From Camillea tinctor (Eukaryota > Ascomycota > Sordariomycetes > Xylariales > Xylariaceae), in NCBI GenBank assembly GCA_022578605.1, contig MU394137.1:1-64000 (forward strand): a stretch of DNA of 64,000 nt, given 5' to 3'. The position numbers and the translations under genes are program-made. Each line of letters begins with the position of its first letter. Positions within the stretch are counted from its first letter, which is position 1. This document shows positions 20,783 to 33,604 of the stretch, piece after piece. The notes beneath the pieces were generated by a model. That model worked only from the letters and a program-made list of their open reading frames with translations. It made no database searches and was not told the DNA's origin.

Positions 20783-22096
20783 AATAGGCAAGTTCACTGG
20801 CACTTACCAGTGGTGCTTTAACCGCTGTTCTATTCAGGAGCATGGGACCCCGGGATACACCGTGGCTGTAAGAAAAAAAGATATGCGTGGCCTGTAGGAG
20901 AGTTCATACGACCTTCGCAATCGGATTTACACTTGCCAAGACCTTCTGGGAATGAGAAAACAGCATATAAACGCGATCATGTGTATAATGTACGAATATA
21001 TCGGATATAACGACGGGTAACGAGCAGGGAGCCAGTGACGGGTGGTTTCGTGTCGTGTTTGGACTACGTAGGAGCTGGTGTTCTCCGCGAGGAGACATGG
21101 TAAAGAACGGACGTATCTCTTTAATTATGGATAGTTCGGCTAAGACAACGAACTATTGGATTCCGCTACGATGGACATGAGAAGAAAATGATTTCAATAG
21201 ACATCCCAAGTACAGTGATCAGCCAGAGATCCAGGCCCACCTAGCTTGCGGAATGCAATATGGCAATATCAGCTCAATAGTAGTTGATATATCTCTGGAA
21301 TATTTGGAAAATTCTTTAATTGATATAAAAGTTGTGTGTAACCAATCACTCAATTGAGTTCAACCCAGCATATACGAAGTACAAAGTGAAGATGATGTAA
21401 CAGACAAAAAGTCTAGGTTAAGATCAACTAGCTACCCCTGCACGACTATACGCACCGTACCGCCTCATTGTGGGGTATACTGTATAGCGTCATAGGATAC
21501 GTAGGTACCTAAACATAAGGTGCGACGAAATAGACTATATACACTTCCATCTCAAGAATACCTAAACACTTGGGGGAAACTTTAAAAAAGAACCCTCGTC
21601 GAAGGATCGGAATTAGGTATGGAGCGGTGGGGAAAAAAGGGAGTTAGGAAAAAGTTCCCTTGTCTTTTGTTTTTTTTCGGCGTCTATATGCGTTCGGAGT
21701 TGAAGGTTTGGATCGGGGATAAGTGAGCAACGCCGAACTCACCAACAGAAAAACAGAATAGGGTGGGTTGCGCTACAAGGTATAGGTGGTGAAATCATGA
21801 GATAGCGAAAGGGTTTTTTTTTTTGAGGACAAGGAGTATATAAAGAGGATTGTAGGAGCTTAGGATAGAAGAAAGAAAATCGCTGGGATTGGAAAATCAT
21901 CAAGTGTTATTGCTCACTCCTAATTCTATCTTCTGATTATTTACCTATATAACTACGTGCTTGGATATCTAAATCGAATCTCTGCCTTTACCCCCTTTTT
22001 TCTTCTTTTTCTCCCCCTATAAGAATAATAATAAACACCCCTTTTTAAAAAGAAAACCAGCGACACAGATCAGATAAATAGGTAGATTTAGGAACC
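20783..22096. other. intergenic DNA and SDR promoter
   Basis: No gene visible. Bases 21950-22090 are pyrimidine-rich with ATG context AACCATGG at the SDR start. Confidence 0.5.
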
Positions 22097-23514
22097 ATGG
22101 CCGCGACGGAGACGACGACAGGCTACCCCTATCCGCTCGCGGGCAAGACCGTCCTCGTAACGGGGGGATCGAGGGGTATCGGCGAAGCCATCGTCATGGA
22201 GTTGGCGCGGCGGGGGGCTTCCACGGTATGTTCGTTTTCGCGTATCCCCTAGCTAGCTTCTTTTCTTTCATCCCGTTTCCTGCCTAAGCCCCTCCCCCCT
22301 ATGTCCGCTGTACACAAATTTCCCCTAATCTTTCTTCCCTTTCCCCCCTTCTCTCTCTCTCTCTCTCCTCTTTTTTCTTACCTCCCCTCCCATACTCTGG
22401 TTTTTTTAGTTATGGGAGAGGGGAGGGGGAGGGGAGGATAGAGGTTGTATGGCGGAAATAAGGAGGTAGGCAGGAGATGGGATGGAAGAAGAGGCGAAAA
22501 GGCATAGGCAAGAAGCGAAACCCCACACCCCGAAAAAAAAAGGAAGGAAACTACAAAACCAAGCCTCCATATAACTAACCAAAACAGGTCCTCTTCACAT
22601 ACGTGACCCCGCGCAGCGAAGCGCGCGCGCTCTCCATCTGCGGCGCCGTGAGCGCGCTGCCGCACCGGCCCGTAGCGCGGGCCTTCCGGGTAGACCTGAG
22701 CGGGTTGGAGGGCGCCGGGGTGTTGCTGGGGGAGATGCAGAAGGCGTGGGGGGAGGAGAGGAAGGGACAGGGGGACGAGTTCGGGGTCGATGTGCTGGTT
22801 AACAACGCGGGCTGCGAGCGGGTCAAGGCGCTGGGCGAGATAGAGATGGAGGATTACGACGCGGTGTACAACTTGAACGTGCGGGGCGTGATTCGTGAGT
22901 CCTTCTTCTTTTCCTTGTCTCCCCCCCTTTTCTTTGGCTGATTACTACTCTCTTCCCTCTTCACCCCCCCTTCGCAACCTGATCCCGCTCAACTAACCCC
23001 CCCCCCCTTTAGTCCTAACCCAGGCCCTCCTACCCCACCTCCGCCCGCACGCGCGCGTGATCAACATCGGCTCGGTGGGCGCGCGCACGGGTTTCAAGGC
23101 GCTGAGCCTGTACTGCTCGTCGAAGGCGGCGCTGGAGGGGCTGACGCGGTGCTGGGCGGCGGAGCTGGGCGGCGCGCCGCGCTGCATCACCGTCAACTGC
23201 GTCAACCCGGGCCCGGTGCAGAGCGAGCTGCTCGACAACATACCCAAGGACATCGTGGAGGGGCAGAAGGCGACCACGCCGCTGGGTAACCGCCTCGGGG
23301 AGGCGAGCGAGGTCGCCGATGTGGTGGCGGCGCTGGCGGGGAGGGATGGGGCCTGGGTGACGGGACAGGTGATCAGTGTTAGTGGGGTGAGTTTTCTTCT
23401 TTTCTGTTTTTGTATAAAAAAAAGTTCACCCTCTGTTCCGAGCGCGGCCTTTTTGTTCATGGCTGGGATTTGCGCATACTGATCAATTAGCAACAGGGCT
23501 GGGCCATGTATTGA
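22097..23514 (+). CDS. short-chain dehydrogenase/reductase, 3-oxoacyl-ACP reductase-like
   Basis: Exons 22097-22225, 22588-22894, 23013-23386 and 23497-23514 give 275 aa. It is a classical SDR oxidoreductase. Cofactor motif TGGSRGIG is at 22-29, NNAG at 115-118, and the catalytic triad S166, Y179 and K183 (YCSSK) has the standard spacing. R26 just after the glycine motif suggests NADP(H). PGPV (about 207-210) after the active site is normal for the family. The last exon is 18 nt (GWAMY-stop), giving the usual SGG end. Substrate unknown; fungal homologues act on ketoacyl or secondary-metabolite ketones, and no cluster enzymes surround it. Coding exons are very GC-rich. It is convergent with KAE1. 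Confidence 0.9.
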
Positions 23515-24189
23515 TAGTACACAGCCTTTCTGTGGGAGCCGGGAGATAATGGCATGGGGCTTGGGCGAAGCCATTAAATATGGCTGGGTCTAGATCAAAG
23601 AAGAGGACAATGAATAGCCCGAGAAAGCTTTCCTTTCGCCCTTATTCTGGAACCAAGGACACTATGGCAGACAGGCTGTAAAAGGGGGGAAAGGGGGCGG
23701 GAGCAGAGAAGGGGTTTCTCATGTAGAGGGATGAAAAGGGGGTTTGAGTCTTGAGTATAGAAAAACACACGAGGAAATGGGATGAAGAGAAAGATAGATC
23801 TAATTGTAGCTCTGTCTAAGCTGACAAACCTCGTTATTTCTGCATGAATCCATTATGTTATCAGATATCGAATGCCAGCCTGGCTATAGAACGAGAGAAT
23901 CCAAGGAAGTGTAATTACTGTGCAATTAGTCCACATCGACCCCGTGCGTAAGATCATTCTCCCTCTTCTACTAGGCGAATAGACATAAGCGTTCAACCTT
24001 GAGCAGCTTTTATTCAACTCGTCAGATAAGGCGAGGAGGCGGGGTCTTCTGCGCTTCATTAGAAGGTCTTCTATAATCACGACTTAGCCTCGCTCTTATC
24101 GAGACCATTTAGTCACGTTCTCTAGACTCGGATGCCTGACTTTGGGGTGAACTCGTTTTTAAATGTTTTCTTCTTCGCCTTGATTCTCT
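23515..24189. other. convergent intergenic DNA
   Basis: Three-prime flanks of the SDR and KAE1 genes. Nothing else seen. Confidence 0.5.
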
Positions 24190-25431
24190 CTAATCTCTCC
24201 ATTTTATATGAACCTCGTCGGTCCTAAATCTCTGGGTACACGTGCTTTCCTCGAGAGGCGTCTGGAAACCGGTCTCATAGGCGAGCAAGCCGGCATGGGC
24301 AATCATGATGCCGTTGTCGATGCAGAAGCGCTCGTCCGTGGCGTAGACGCTGCCGCCGCGCTCGGCTGCCATGAGCCCCATCATCTCCTGCAGGCGCTCG
24401 TTGCAACCCACGCCGCCGACGATGAGGACCTGGTTGCTCCCCACGTGGGCCATGGCGCGCTCAGTGATCTCGACCAGCATTGCGAAGACAGTCTCTTGCA
24501 AGCTGAAGCAGAGGTCCTCGGGTGTGATAATGACCTCATTTTGCTCGCTCCGCCCCTGAGACTTCTCCTTGCCCTCCGGTATCACCTCCTGCTTCGCAGT
24601 GGCATCCCCATTAGGAGCTCCGCTCTCACCGTTGGTCTGTTTCTGCTCTCGCTTTCGTATCCTAGCCTGCTGCTCCCTCATCTGCCCCGCTAGTATGTCC
24701 GCTGAGGCCAGAATCCCGCTGAAGCTGCAGTCCATGCCCTTGACGGCGTAGGGCAAGTCAAGCAGGACCTTTCCCCCTTTGCGGGCCAGCATCTCGATGT
24801 TGTGGCCCGGGGCAGGGTCGTTGCTGATCTCGAGGGTGCGCGCAAAGCGGTCGAGGCAGTTGCCGACAGCAATGTCGAGAGTCTCGCCGAAGATGCGGTA
24901 GCGTTGCTCGGCGTAGGCGATGACCTGAGTGTTGCCGCCTGACACGTACAGCACGACGGGGTTCTCGGCACCCGTGATCTCGCGACCCATCTCGATGTGG
25001 CCGACGCAGTGGTTCACGCCCACCAGGGGCTTGTCCCACAGCAGACTCAGAGTGCGCGCGGCCACGGCGACGGACTGCAGCGGCGCGCCCATCCCGGGCC
25101 CCTTGGTGTAGCATATGCAGTCGAGGTCGCGCGGCGATAGGTGGGCCTCGCGTAGGGCGGTCTGGGCTATGCGCACGAAGAACGAGCGGTGATGCTTGGC
25201 GGTGTCCTTGGGGAGGAAGCCGGTGCCGGGGGGAGAGACGAAGGTGTGGCGGATGTTGGAGAGGATGCGGGACTGGTTGGTTTCCGGATCGTGAGCTATG
25301 ATGCCTATACCGAGCTTGTTGGCGCTTCCTTCGCAGCCGAGGCCATATCGAGGTTTTGTCTTTGCTCCTTTTCCTTTTCCTTCTTCTCTTCCTTCTCCTG
25401 AGGTGGTAGAGTTAGGTATGGGTTTTGTCAT
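24190..25431 (-). CDS. kae1: tRNA N6-threonylcarbamoyladenosine synthase subunit Kae1 (KEOPS)
   Basis: A single exon of 413 aa. Kae1/Qri7/TsaD family: as the catalytic part of the KEOPS complex it transfers threonylcarbamoyl to A37 of ANN-decoding tRNAs. Visible are the ASKHA-fold metal motif HCVGH (H141, H145), SGGNTQV (164-170), the GNCLDRFAR segment (190-198), GGVGCNERL (339-347) and the final metal ligand D372 in CIDNG. The absence of a mitochondrial presequence and the KEOPS-type sequence argue for the cytosolic/nuclear Kae1 and not Qri7. The N-terminal 28 residues are a low-complexity extension. Residues about 255-300 are a charged Gln/Lys/Glu-rich insert between the SGILAS segment and [11 protein letters not shown], longer than in yeast and likely a surface loop. 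Alternative start at an internal Met is unlikely. Confidence 0.95.
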   Translation of the reverse strand: MTKPIPNSTTSGEGREEGKGKGAKTKPRYGLGCEGSANKLGIGIIAHDPETNQSRILSNIRHTFVSPPGTGFLPKDTAKHHRSFFVRIAQTALREAHLSPRDLDCICYTKGPGMGAPLQSVAVAARTLSLLWDKPLVGVNHCVGHIEMGREITGAENPVVLYVSGGNTQVIAYAEQRYRIFGETLDIAVGNCLDRFARTLEISNDPAPGHNIEMLARKGGKVLLDLPYAVKGMDCSFSGILASADILAGQMREQQARIRKREQKQTNGESGAPNGDATAKQEVIPEGKEKSQGRSEQNEVIITPEDLCFSLQETVFAMLVEITERAMAHVGSNQVLIVGGVGCNERLQEMMGLMAAERGGSVYATDERFCIDNGIMIAHAGLLAYETGFQTPLEESTCTQRFRTDEVHIKWRD

Positions 25432-25896
25432 GGTTTATTAAGTTGTTGTTGTTGTTGTTGTTTCCCTCCTCTTTTCTTTTCTTTCTTCTCTTCCCTTTCT
25501 TCCCCCCTCCAATGATAGAGTGTAGTTTGTATGTAGGTTAGTTAACACGGTGAAGTACCAGTCAATATGATGTGCCTATATGAGATGTAGATTGTAGTTG
25601 GTTGTAATAAGAGAAGATTTAAGTTACTAGTTACCTAAACAAGATGCAAGATAAGATGTAGTTTTATGCTAATGTATGACAATGTAGTACATAGTATAAA
25701 AGCCAAATGGGAGAGTATGTAGTCCTCAAGTACCCCTCATGACGAGAACCTGCATGCAAAGGGGGCAGAAGGGGGGGTGGTTCGCCCCAGAAGGGCCCTC
25801 TGAATTGACTTGCAGCAGTACTTCCCAGAATGCCTTTATCGATAGGTTGATAGGCTGATAGGTTTAAAAGGTGGGGTTTTTTCTTCTTCATCTCAT
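25432..25896. other. KAE1 upstream region
   Basis: Contains a (GTT) repeat at about 25443-25461 and a polypurine/polypyrimidine tract next to the KAE1 start (reverse strand). No gene seen. Confidence 0.5.
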
Positions 25897-26447
25897 GTGC
25901 TCCGTGCGTCCCTTATTGCATGCCTTACGTTAGGAGCTGCACTGGGCTCGCCGGCCCCACACCACCAAGGCAAGTCAACGGCTATTAGCAGGAGAATATT
26001 AAATTCGCCGTCACTCTTCTTCCTTTGCCAACTCCTCCATCTTGTTGTTCCCCGGCACCAATTTTCCAACACAACCTATTCTTTACCTGCTGACCTGTTT
26101 CTTAACTTCAAAAACATCTGTATCAGAACCTCAAGAAATTAATCCTCTTATTTTTTCCCCTCAACTTATTTTAACCCAGGAGTGACTCCAGGTCGCAAAG
26201 CCATAACCTGGTCCGACTTTGTGTGAGTAAGCCATCCGAGAGGAAAAATCCCATTCACCTCGAGTATTTTTTTTTTCCTCTACTAACCACCTAATATTTA
26301 TTTTCCACAGACGCCGACACTATAATACTCACCTCTCCTTTTCTCCGAAACTTCTTTCCATCCCTCTCCTCACCATGTCGCCGTCGCAGGGGGTTTCCGT
26401 ACATCCCCCATCCAACTGCTTACCATGCCCGAGGGTAGGCACTGATA
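25897..26447 (+). pseudogene. relic of a secreted-protein gene lacking a start codon
   Basis: The frame beginning at 25897 reads as a classic fungal signal peptide (LRASLIACLTLGAALGSPAP) but its first codon is GTG, with no in-frame ATG just upstream. The exon appears to end at 25971 in a CAAG|GCAAGT-like site. A second exon-like piece begins after AACCCAG at about 26180 (GVTPGRKAITWSDFV), followed by GTGAGT and an intron ending CCACAG at about 26310. A third piece follows, to a stop at 26447. The pieces read as a small secreted protein that lost its start, or whose start lies in an undetected exon. I recognise no family. Confidence 0.35.
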
Positions 26448-27617
26448 ATTGGGCGCATTCATGAAGGATCGGGCGACCAGTTCTTCCTAGCTTTCTGCTG
26501 GTCATTGAATGGAAGCTCAGTTGTCTCCATTATGGAAATCCATAAATTTTTGCAGCTTTGAGGTGAGAACTGTGTGCTACAACTCCTTGTCCGGGCAGCT
26601 CCAAGTGTAGCCGACCCTGGGATCTTCGCAGCTCCGCTCAGATTTGCTCACCTGGGTAATTCCGACCACCCTTCGTACTCATCATTATTCCTATACCCTT
26701 CTTAATATCAGCAGATTCTAAAAGAGAAGAAAGAAAAGAATAGCTTTTTTCACCATCATTTCTTTTTTTTTATTGAAAAATATCCAACCCCCCTTGGGAT
26801 AATCTCACCTTATTTACACACTGCTAATCTCTATAATAGGTAGAAGACATGGAATGTCATAGCGCTGTGTGCCGGTTAATTTTTCGGATCGCAACCTTCC
26901 GGGTATATCTTCCTGAACCATCCAGTCACAGCTCCCCAGTGACAACACGGATGCTTTTGCTTGATCGGGCATCGGATTCGAGCAGCTATCGCACTGTCTA
27001 TGAGGTCGCCACGATGACTTCAGCTCGCCTAGAGAGTGCGGGGCGCAAAATCCTGATAGTCCCCGGAGCTAGATACCACACAGCAACCATCGGTTCTACC
27101 GGTCCTACCTTGGTGTCCACCAAGACCTAACACATGTCACGGGTTTTCCATCACATGGCCATGGTCGCCATATCACATCACGCAAAGGTCATCACTCCGA
27201 ACCCAAGACATCGGCTGAGACATTACAGTTTTTTTATTTTATTTATATCATCCACTGCTTCCCGCGCCCGGCTTCTGATCCGGCCTGTGAACAGCAGAAT
27301 CCCCTCAACTCCGCCGCCTATGCATTGTGCTCTGAAGTACTATATACGTTACAACGAAGCAACCGAAGACAAACGCCACATCTGGTTTGCCGCTCTCGCT
27401 AGTCCATATGTCGCAGAAGCTTATGTACAAGTCGTCGGTGCTTAAGCCATAATCGATGGCTGAACAACATCATTCCTCATCATTGGGAGTGGACTGGGTA
27501 TCAAACAAATCTCGCATGCAAGAGTTTCGAGGCCCTTAGGTCCCCATCGGAAGGGTCCTGGGCTGCGTATTGGGTTGTCGACCAAGCCCGATACAGGACC
27601 AAGATGCGAGAGCCGTC
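26448..27617. other. unresolved region with short open frames
   Basis: Two consecutive + frames (26849-27130 and 27134-27445) encode 93 and 103 residues without known motifs. They may continue the secreted-protein relic upstream, or be chance. T runs and AT-rich patches separate them. EPL1 converges from the right. Confidence 0.3.
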
Positions 27618-29551
27618 CTACGACGACGCCTGCACTGGTTGGGGTTGCACTTGGGCCTGCACCTGGGCCTGCACTTGAGCTTGTGCCGGTACTTGCGTTT
27701 GAGGCTGAGTCTGAGAGGAAGCAGATGCTCCCTGAGCCTGGGCCTGGGCCTGAGCCTGGGCTTGCGGCAAGGCGGGACGGTTCGCAGCACCTTGGACTTG
27801 CTGCGGATCCGCTCCCTGTCGTCTGAACAACATAGGAGGCGGCGGGATAGTCGAGCGGAACTTCATCTGCCGCAGACTATTGCTGTCGACCTTAATCTTA
27901 TACGGTTGTTCATCATCACTATCATCTTGATCATACTTCCACCGATCACTCTGCATCAAATCACCTTCATGGGGCGGGCTCTTCAGCCCCGATCTAGCGG
28001 GACGACGGTCAATAAACAGTCGTCCTAGTCGACCTATGCGGCGTCGGTATTTAGGCATCTCTTCTTGGTCGGAGTCATCTAGCGGGGCTCCCTTGAAGAT
28101 GAAGGGTGCAAGCGCCTTCTCGACGTCCGCCGGAGGTGCTTCGTCTATCTCCATGGAATCCGACGCAGAAGACGCCGGTGGAGTCATTAGATACGTGGTT
28201 TTGGCCGGTCTGAACTTCATCTCCTTCTTGTCTTGGACAGGAGGGAGAGGTTCAGCCGTAAGATCAACGTAGTTGTGGTTCCATCTCCTATGATTCTGAA
28301 CCTTCATCTCGATATCATTACGGAGCTCATTGTCCTTCTCAATCAACTTGTCGGAAAGGAGTGTGAGGTCGACCGGTTCCATAGACCGGCCACCGTCTGG
28401 ACGGACAGTGAGGCGAAGCTGATTATGCGGAACGCCCCGAGACGGTTGTTGAGCCTCTGCCCTCGGCCGCTTCTGCGGCTTGGTGTTAACGAGGTCATCA
28501 TCGTCCGTCTTGATGTTCAGCCGAATCTTAGTCTCCTTCAGCTTCGCCCGCTGTTCGTAGATGTGTTTGTCTGCCTTCAGGATTTCTCTCTTAACAAGTT
28601 CCCGTTGGTGCGAAGAGACTACCAGCTGGCGGCCTTCTTCCAATTCCCTACGAAGTTTCTTGAGCTTGTCGGCGACCTGGACGTCGCGCGCTCTGGTCTT
28701 TCTGGTTTGGCGCACTTCACGTCTACGGAAGCAGACGTACGGGTCCATGTCATCATGTTCCTGGTGCGTCTCGAACTTGAGAGACGGGTGCAGAGCCTTG
28801 TTACCGCAAACCTGGCGCCGGTCCATCCAATACTCATAGATGATTTTGGCATGGGCCTGGACTATCTGTTTGGGAATCAGGTGCACCATGGCTTGGGCCA
28901 TGACTTCATATGCCACGACAGTATTGTCGACGGCGGCGAAGGGGGCTTGCTCGGCGGCCGTGTCCTCGAAGATTTCCATGATACGCTCAAAGTCATCTTC
29001 GGAGAGCTGGGCATTAGCCGGCTTCTTAGCATTGTAAGTGGTGAGGAACTCGTCGTCCTCTGTAGTCATGTCATAGAGACTGCCCAAGGTCTCCTCCACG
29101 GTATCTGAGAACTTGATATAATTGCGAGGCTCTACGTAGGGGGTGGGATACAATTCGCCATAGTTGGCCTCAGTGCTCTTCTGAGGCGGCGGGACGGGAA
29201 TCTCATTGTCTGTGCTGGCTCCAGCACCCTTGAGGGCAGCCTGCAAGTGATATTCCTGTTGATGCACGGGTTAGTCGCTGCAAGGTAGGTTTGATATCAA
29301 AGTGATGCCAAGCTTGGGGGGGGGAAGGGGGGGAACCAAGTGGGGTCACGCGCAAGTGCACGTGATATGCCAAGCAAAAGGTGCTCAAGGTGGTGATGAC
29401 TCACATTTTCCTCGGCCTGCTCAACACCAGTAGCAATTTGAGATTCGGTAGTGAGAGACTCATATTCACTGGGGTTGATTTGGTGTTCTCGTAGGACGGG
29501 CAGCGGTGTTTTGATGTTGAGCTTCTTATATCGCACCTTCCTGGTCGTCAT
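27618..29551 (-). CDS. epl1: enhancer of polycomb-like protein 1, NuA4 subunit
   Basis: Two minus-strand exons, 29551-29405 and 29255-27618, give 594 aa. Epl1 anchors the Piccolo/NuA4 histone acetyltransferase module (Esa1, Yng2) for H4/H2A acetylation in the nucleus. The EPcA region begins at once (TTRKVRYKKLNIKTPLPV) and runs to about residue 230 through EYHLQAALKG, PTPYVEPRNYIKFSDTVEET and ALHPSLKFETHQEHDDMDPYVCFRRREVRQTRKTRARD, the basic segment that contacts the nucleosome and Esa1. A coiled coil (about 225-290) follows. The C-terminus (about 540-594) is an alternating Gln-Ala/Gln-Val repeat, low complexity and probably disordered. The intron has a GTGAGT donor, an ACTAAC branch site and a CAACAG acceptor. 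The length is typical of Sordariomycetes. Confidence 0.95.
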
Positions 29552-32500
29552 GGTGGGCGAGCGGTGTGGGTGGAGGACGCGTAGGGGAGGGGGAGAAAAG
29601 GTAAACAGAGTCGGAAAAATCCCGAAAAAATTCGGGGATGCGATTATTTAGGTCATGCGATAATGAAAAATGCAATTTATTGATGAGAAAACGGTGTTTA
29701 AGGTGGTTGTTTTGATGGCCAAAGTCTTGTTGTCTGATGAGGTGACGTTGGATTTGTTTTGGGGCGCAAATTTTCGCTTGGTTGCCTGTGGTTGCTTGGT
29801 CCCTCCTCTTTTTTTTTTTTTTTTGTCTTTTGGTCAACTGGTTTTTTTTTGTTTAGGTGGTGGTGGTAGTAGTGTTTTTTTTTGGGGGGGGGGGAGAGGG
29901 GGGGCGAAGGGGAGTGGATAGTGGGTGGTGGTTTACTGGGTATTATTAGGTGGTGTGGTTTAGTCAAACGGTCGGACCTTTGTTTTTTTGGTTGGTAGGC
30001 GGGAAAATGAACAAAGCCTAAGAAAAAAAAAAAGTGAGAAGGGAAAATTGGAAAAAAAAAATATTATTATTAGGTTAGGTGGGCAAATTCATTAAGCTTG
30101 GGGGGGGGAGTGCCACCCTTTCCCTCTCCTCCCTTCCACTTCTTCTCTCCTTCCCCCCCCTTCAAAGAAAAGAAAACGCAAGCAAATTATGGGGGGTGCA
30201 TGTGGCTTTACCGCAACAACTACGACCTCTGATTGGCTGATATGAGACGTAATGCTACTGTGGCCAGCTCGTTTTAGGGGGTAGAAGAGGGGCGAAACTT
30301 TTTTAAGGGGGGGTTCAGACGCCGCTATAATTTTTTAGTGCAGGTTTCTTAGGTACCTAGTGTACATAAGTACAAGGCAAATCAGGTGTTTTCTTTAGGT
30401 GCTAACTCGATTTTCAAAAGGCCAGAACTTCTATTTTTCTTTTCTTTTTTTTCTTCCTTTTCTCTATTTTACGAGAGGCAACTACGGCTAATGATAACTA
30501 CATAGTACATACCGTGGGATTGGGTAAGGTCTGGTTTATGTACCACTAAAGTAAGGTACCTAATCGCAGCACATACCTAGGTTAGATACATACATACTTA
30601 AGGTAGGGAAGTAAGTAGGAGAGAAGGTTAGGTACCTACACCTACACTTACAGCATGCAACCTCCTTTTTTTCTCTTTCTCTTTTCTTATTTCTATCCAT
30701 TCATTCATTCTTTCCCATCTCCTCTTTCCTTTTCCTTTTCTTGCCTGAACAAAAAACACAAAAAGAAAAAAGTTACGCAATTCTCCCACAACTTTCATTC
30801 ATCCCATTCATTCCTTTTCCTTTTTTTTTTTAACTTGTAAAGGTAACCATTACGCATCCCTTGCGCCATTTTGAATTGGCCCATTATAAATCACATCACA
30901 CACACCTATTCGATTTTCATTGGCACCAGCTGAGGTAAAGAGATGGATAAAGGGAGAGAGTGTGTGTGTGACTTGTGTGCTATTATTGTATTCTAAGTGT
31001 TGTAGTTAGGTAATCAATGACACGGAATGATTGCTTTCCGTTCCCTTTCTCCTTTTTTTCTTTCTCTTTTGCATTTACACTACATGAAGTACTTACCTAC
31101 TTATGTAGGCACATACATTAAGAATTTCAAAAAATTAAAAATAAAATAAAAATAGAAACATTGAGGTTCGTTCTTTTTCTCGCTTTCTTTTTTATACTTT
31201 CACCTCGGTGAGGCAAGAGTGCATTTGTAAGTTGGCAGTCCTCGGCCATTTACAGCTCGTCTTTCTTTGTACTCTAATGTAGTTGCTACTGATGAGTAGT
31301 ACCTAGTAGTAGTAGGTTGCTGGATTAGGCATACTGAAAGTCAATACCTAGGCAGCCAGGTAACTGGAGGTAAGTACCAATGTATATGCATAAGTGTAAA
31401 AAATAAACTACGTCATCTTTAATGGAAAGATCCGAAACTTATCTTCTACGTACTATGTGTTGCCCTACCTAGGTATGTCAGAGCAGTTTCTACATTTATT
31501 TCTCTTATACCTACCTAGGTACATATCGTATATATTGAAACTACTAACCTAGTATACTATTATATTACTTTCTTGCTCCTTCTATGAATGGCCAGACTGT
31601 AACTTATTGCGTGCATCGCGCAATTTGTCCTTATCGGTACAAGAAAGTAAACGCTACCTGGGTACTTACCTATCAACTACTACCTTCTCATTGCTGAACT
31701 CACCTCACTTCTAATCATATTTAGTAAACTGGAATGTCAAGTTTTATCAGATAAGGTGCAGACCTCAATGTAGCGTGCTGGCCGCAATCGGGTATGGCTA
31801 GACCTTCTAAAGCAGCAAACTCTTTACCTAGCCACAGCTGCCACAGATGGGATATGGGGTACCAGCAAGCTAATATGAAGCTAACCTAGTATGCACTAGA
31901 TTAGCTTTGCTTCTTCACTTGCGACTAGGTATAAGTATGCAGCCACCTTACCATGTGTAGTGTAAAAGGTCAACCATGACGTTAAAAATAAAAGCAAATT
32001 TCGAAAATGACATTGCAACCAAAGTCAATGAATATATTAGCCTAATGTATGTACTAAATTCACTATACTATTACACCCATAAGCTACTTACTAGGTATAT
32101 GCATAGCTATCATGTAGTTAAATATTATAGATAATTGATATATGTTACCTAAGTGTGGCTAGTTATTGGAAACGTGGCGCATGATCCAGGACCTGACCTG
32201 TGACCGCTAAAAAAGTCTAAGGTTAAGTTAGATTACCTAATGCTTCTTCATCTTGGCTCCCTCTCCCTCTTCTCCCTTCAAGACCCCACCAACCCACCAT
32301 CCACACTCTTTACCATCCACACTCTCTACCATCCATCATCCACCATCCATCTATATCCACCCAAACTTTCCCATCAGCCTCATCCAGGGACCTTTTCTGC
32401 AACTAAAATACCCCATATACCACTTAACCGGCAACCCGATCGACCCTCTCTACTCCGCGATAACAATTTGTATATAGTATACTATATATACCCAACCATT

Positions 32501-32593
32501 ATACCAATTCGAACTCGAACGCGAACACGCACTCTTCTTATTGACCACTTCCCATCCTACTGCCTATACTCCTTTCGAGGAGATCCTACCAAG
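29552..32593. other. long intergenic region
   Basis: About 3 kb without a gene. Upstream of EPL1 there are G-rich and T-rich runs (29810-29900, 30100-30160). The middle part has AT-rich DNA with several TACCTAGGTA-like palindromes (exact at 31466-31475 and 31512-31521). Upstream of calcineurin B (32240-32590) the sequence is C/T-rich with CCATCCA repeats, a likely promoter and leader. Confidence 0.5.
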
Positions 32594-33604
32594 ATGGGTA
32601 ATACTAGCAGTACCGTCTTGGACAACATTGTCCAGGGCTCCAACTGTGCGTGCATCGGATTTTTGGATTCTAGGTTAACTTGATGGCGCGTCATGCTGAT
32701 TCTATATGCTGCACAGTCGACCGAGAGGAGGTTGATCGGTTGAAGAAGAGGTTCATGAAGCTCGATAAGGTACGCGCCTCCCACCTCCTTTTTCCTAGTA
32801 CTGGGCTAGGTTTGCTAATGATATCGCCCCTTATACAGGACAACTCGGGCACAATTGAGCGCGAAGAATTCCTTAGCCTCCCCCAGATATCATCGAATCC
32901 ACTCGCGACGAGGTACATATAATAACCATCCGTTCTTCGTCTACCATTCGAGTCCTTCGAGCCCCCTTCGAGTCCCCCCCTCCCCCCTAAGTAGCCGATA
33001 AATATATGCATCTTCCCCTTTTCTCCACTCACCACCCACCATCCCCCGGGATACATGCATGCATACATGCACGTACTGTTTGAGACTCAGACAAGCTAAC
33101 CATGTCGCGAACTTATTTTTCGCCTGCACGCAATAGAATGATTGCCATCTTTGACGAAGACGGAGGCGGTGACGTAGACTTCCAGGAGTTCGTGTCGGGA
33201 CTGAGCGCGTTCAGCAGTAAAGGCAACAAGGAGCAGAAGCTGCGCTTCGCCTTCAAGGTCTACGACATCGATCGGGACGGGTACATCAGCAACGGTGAGC
33301 TGTTCATCGTGCTCAAGATGATGGTTGGCAGCAACCTTAAGGACCAGCAGCTGCAGCAGATCGTCGACAAGACCATCATGGAGGCCGACCTCGACAAGGA
33401 TGGGCGCATCAGCTTCGAGGAGTTCACCAAGATGGTCGAGAGCACCGACGTGAGCATGAGCATGACTTTAGGTAAGCCGTTCTCCCCCCCTAGCTTCTTG
33501 CGCATTGAGTTGGTCACGAAATGCACCAAAGTCTCAGAGAATGGGTCACATGTCTTTTTAATGAATCTTCATACTAACCTTATCAAACTATAGACCAGTT
33601 CTAG
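32594..33604 (+). CDS. cnb1: calcineurin regulatory subunit B
   Basis: Exons 32594-32645, 32717-32769, 32839-32912, 33137-33471 and 33594-33604 give 174 aa, the normal family length. Calcineurin B binds calcium and activates the calcineurin phosphatase, which controls Crz1-type stress signalling, cell wall integrity and morphogenesis. MGNTSS is the N-myristoylation signal. Four EF-hand loops are visible starting at D34 ([12 protein letters not shown]), D66 ([12 protein letters not shown]), D103 ([12 protein letters not shown]) and D144 ([12 protein letters not shown]); the second loop has a Gly-rich centre. The last coding exon is 11 nt and completes MTLDQF. All intron phases agree and all use GT-AG. 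Confidence 0.97.

Noticed and set aside
28233..29108. Long + frame (291 codons) opposite EPL1
   Set aside because: Antisense shadow of the conserved EPL1 exon; no motif of its own.
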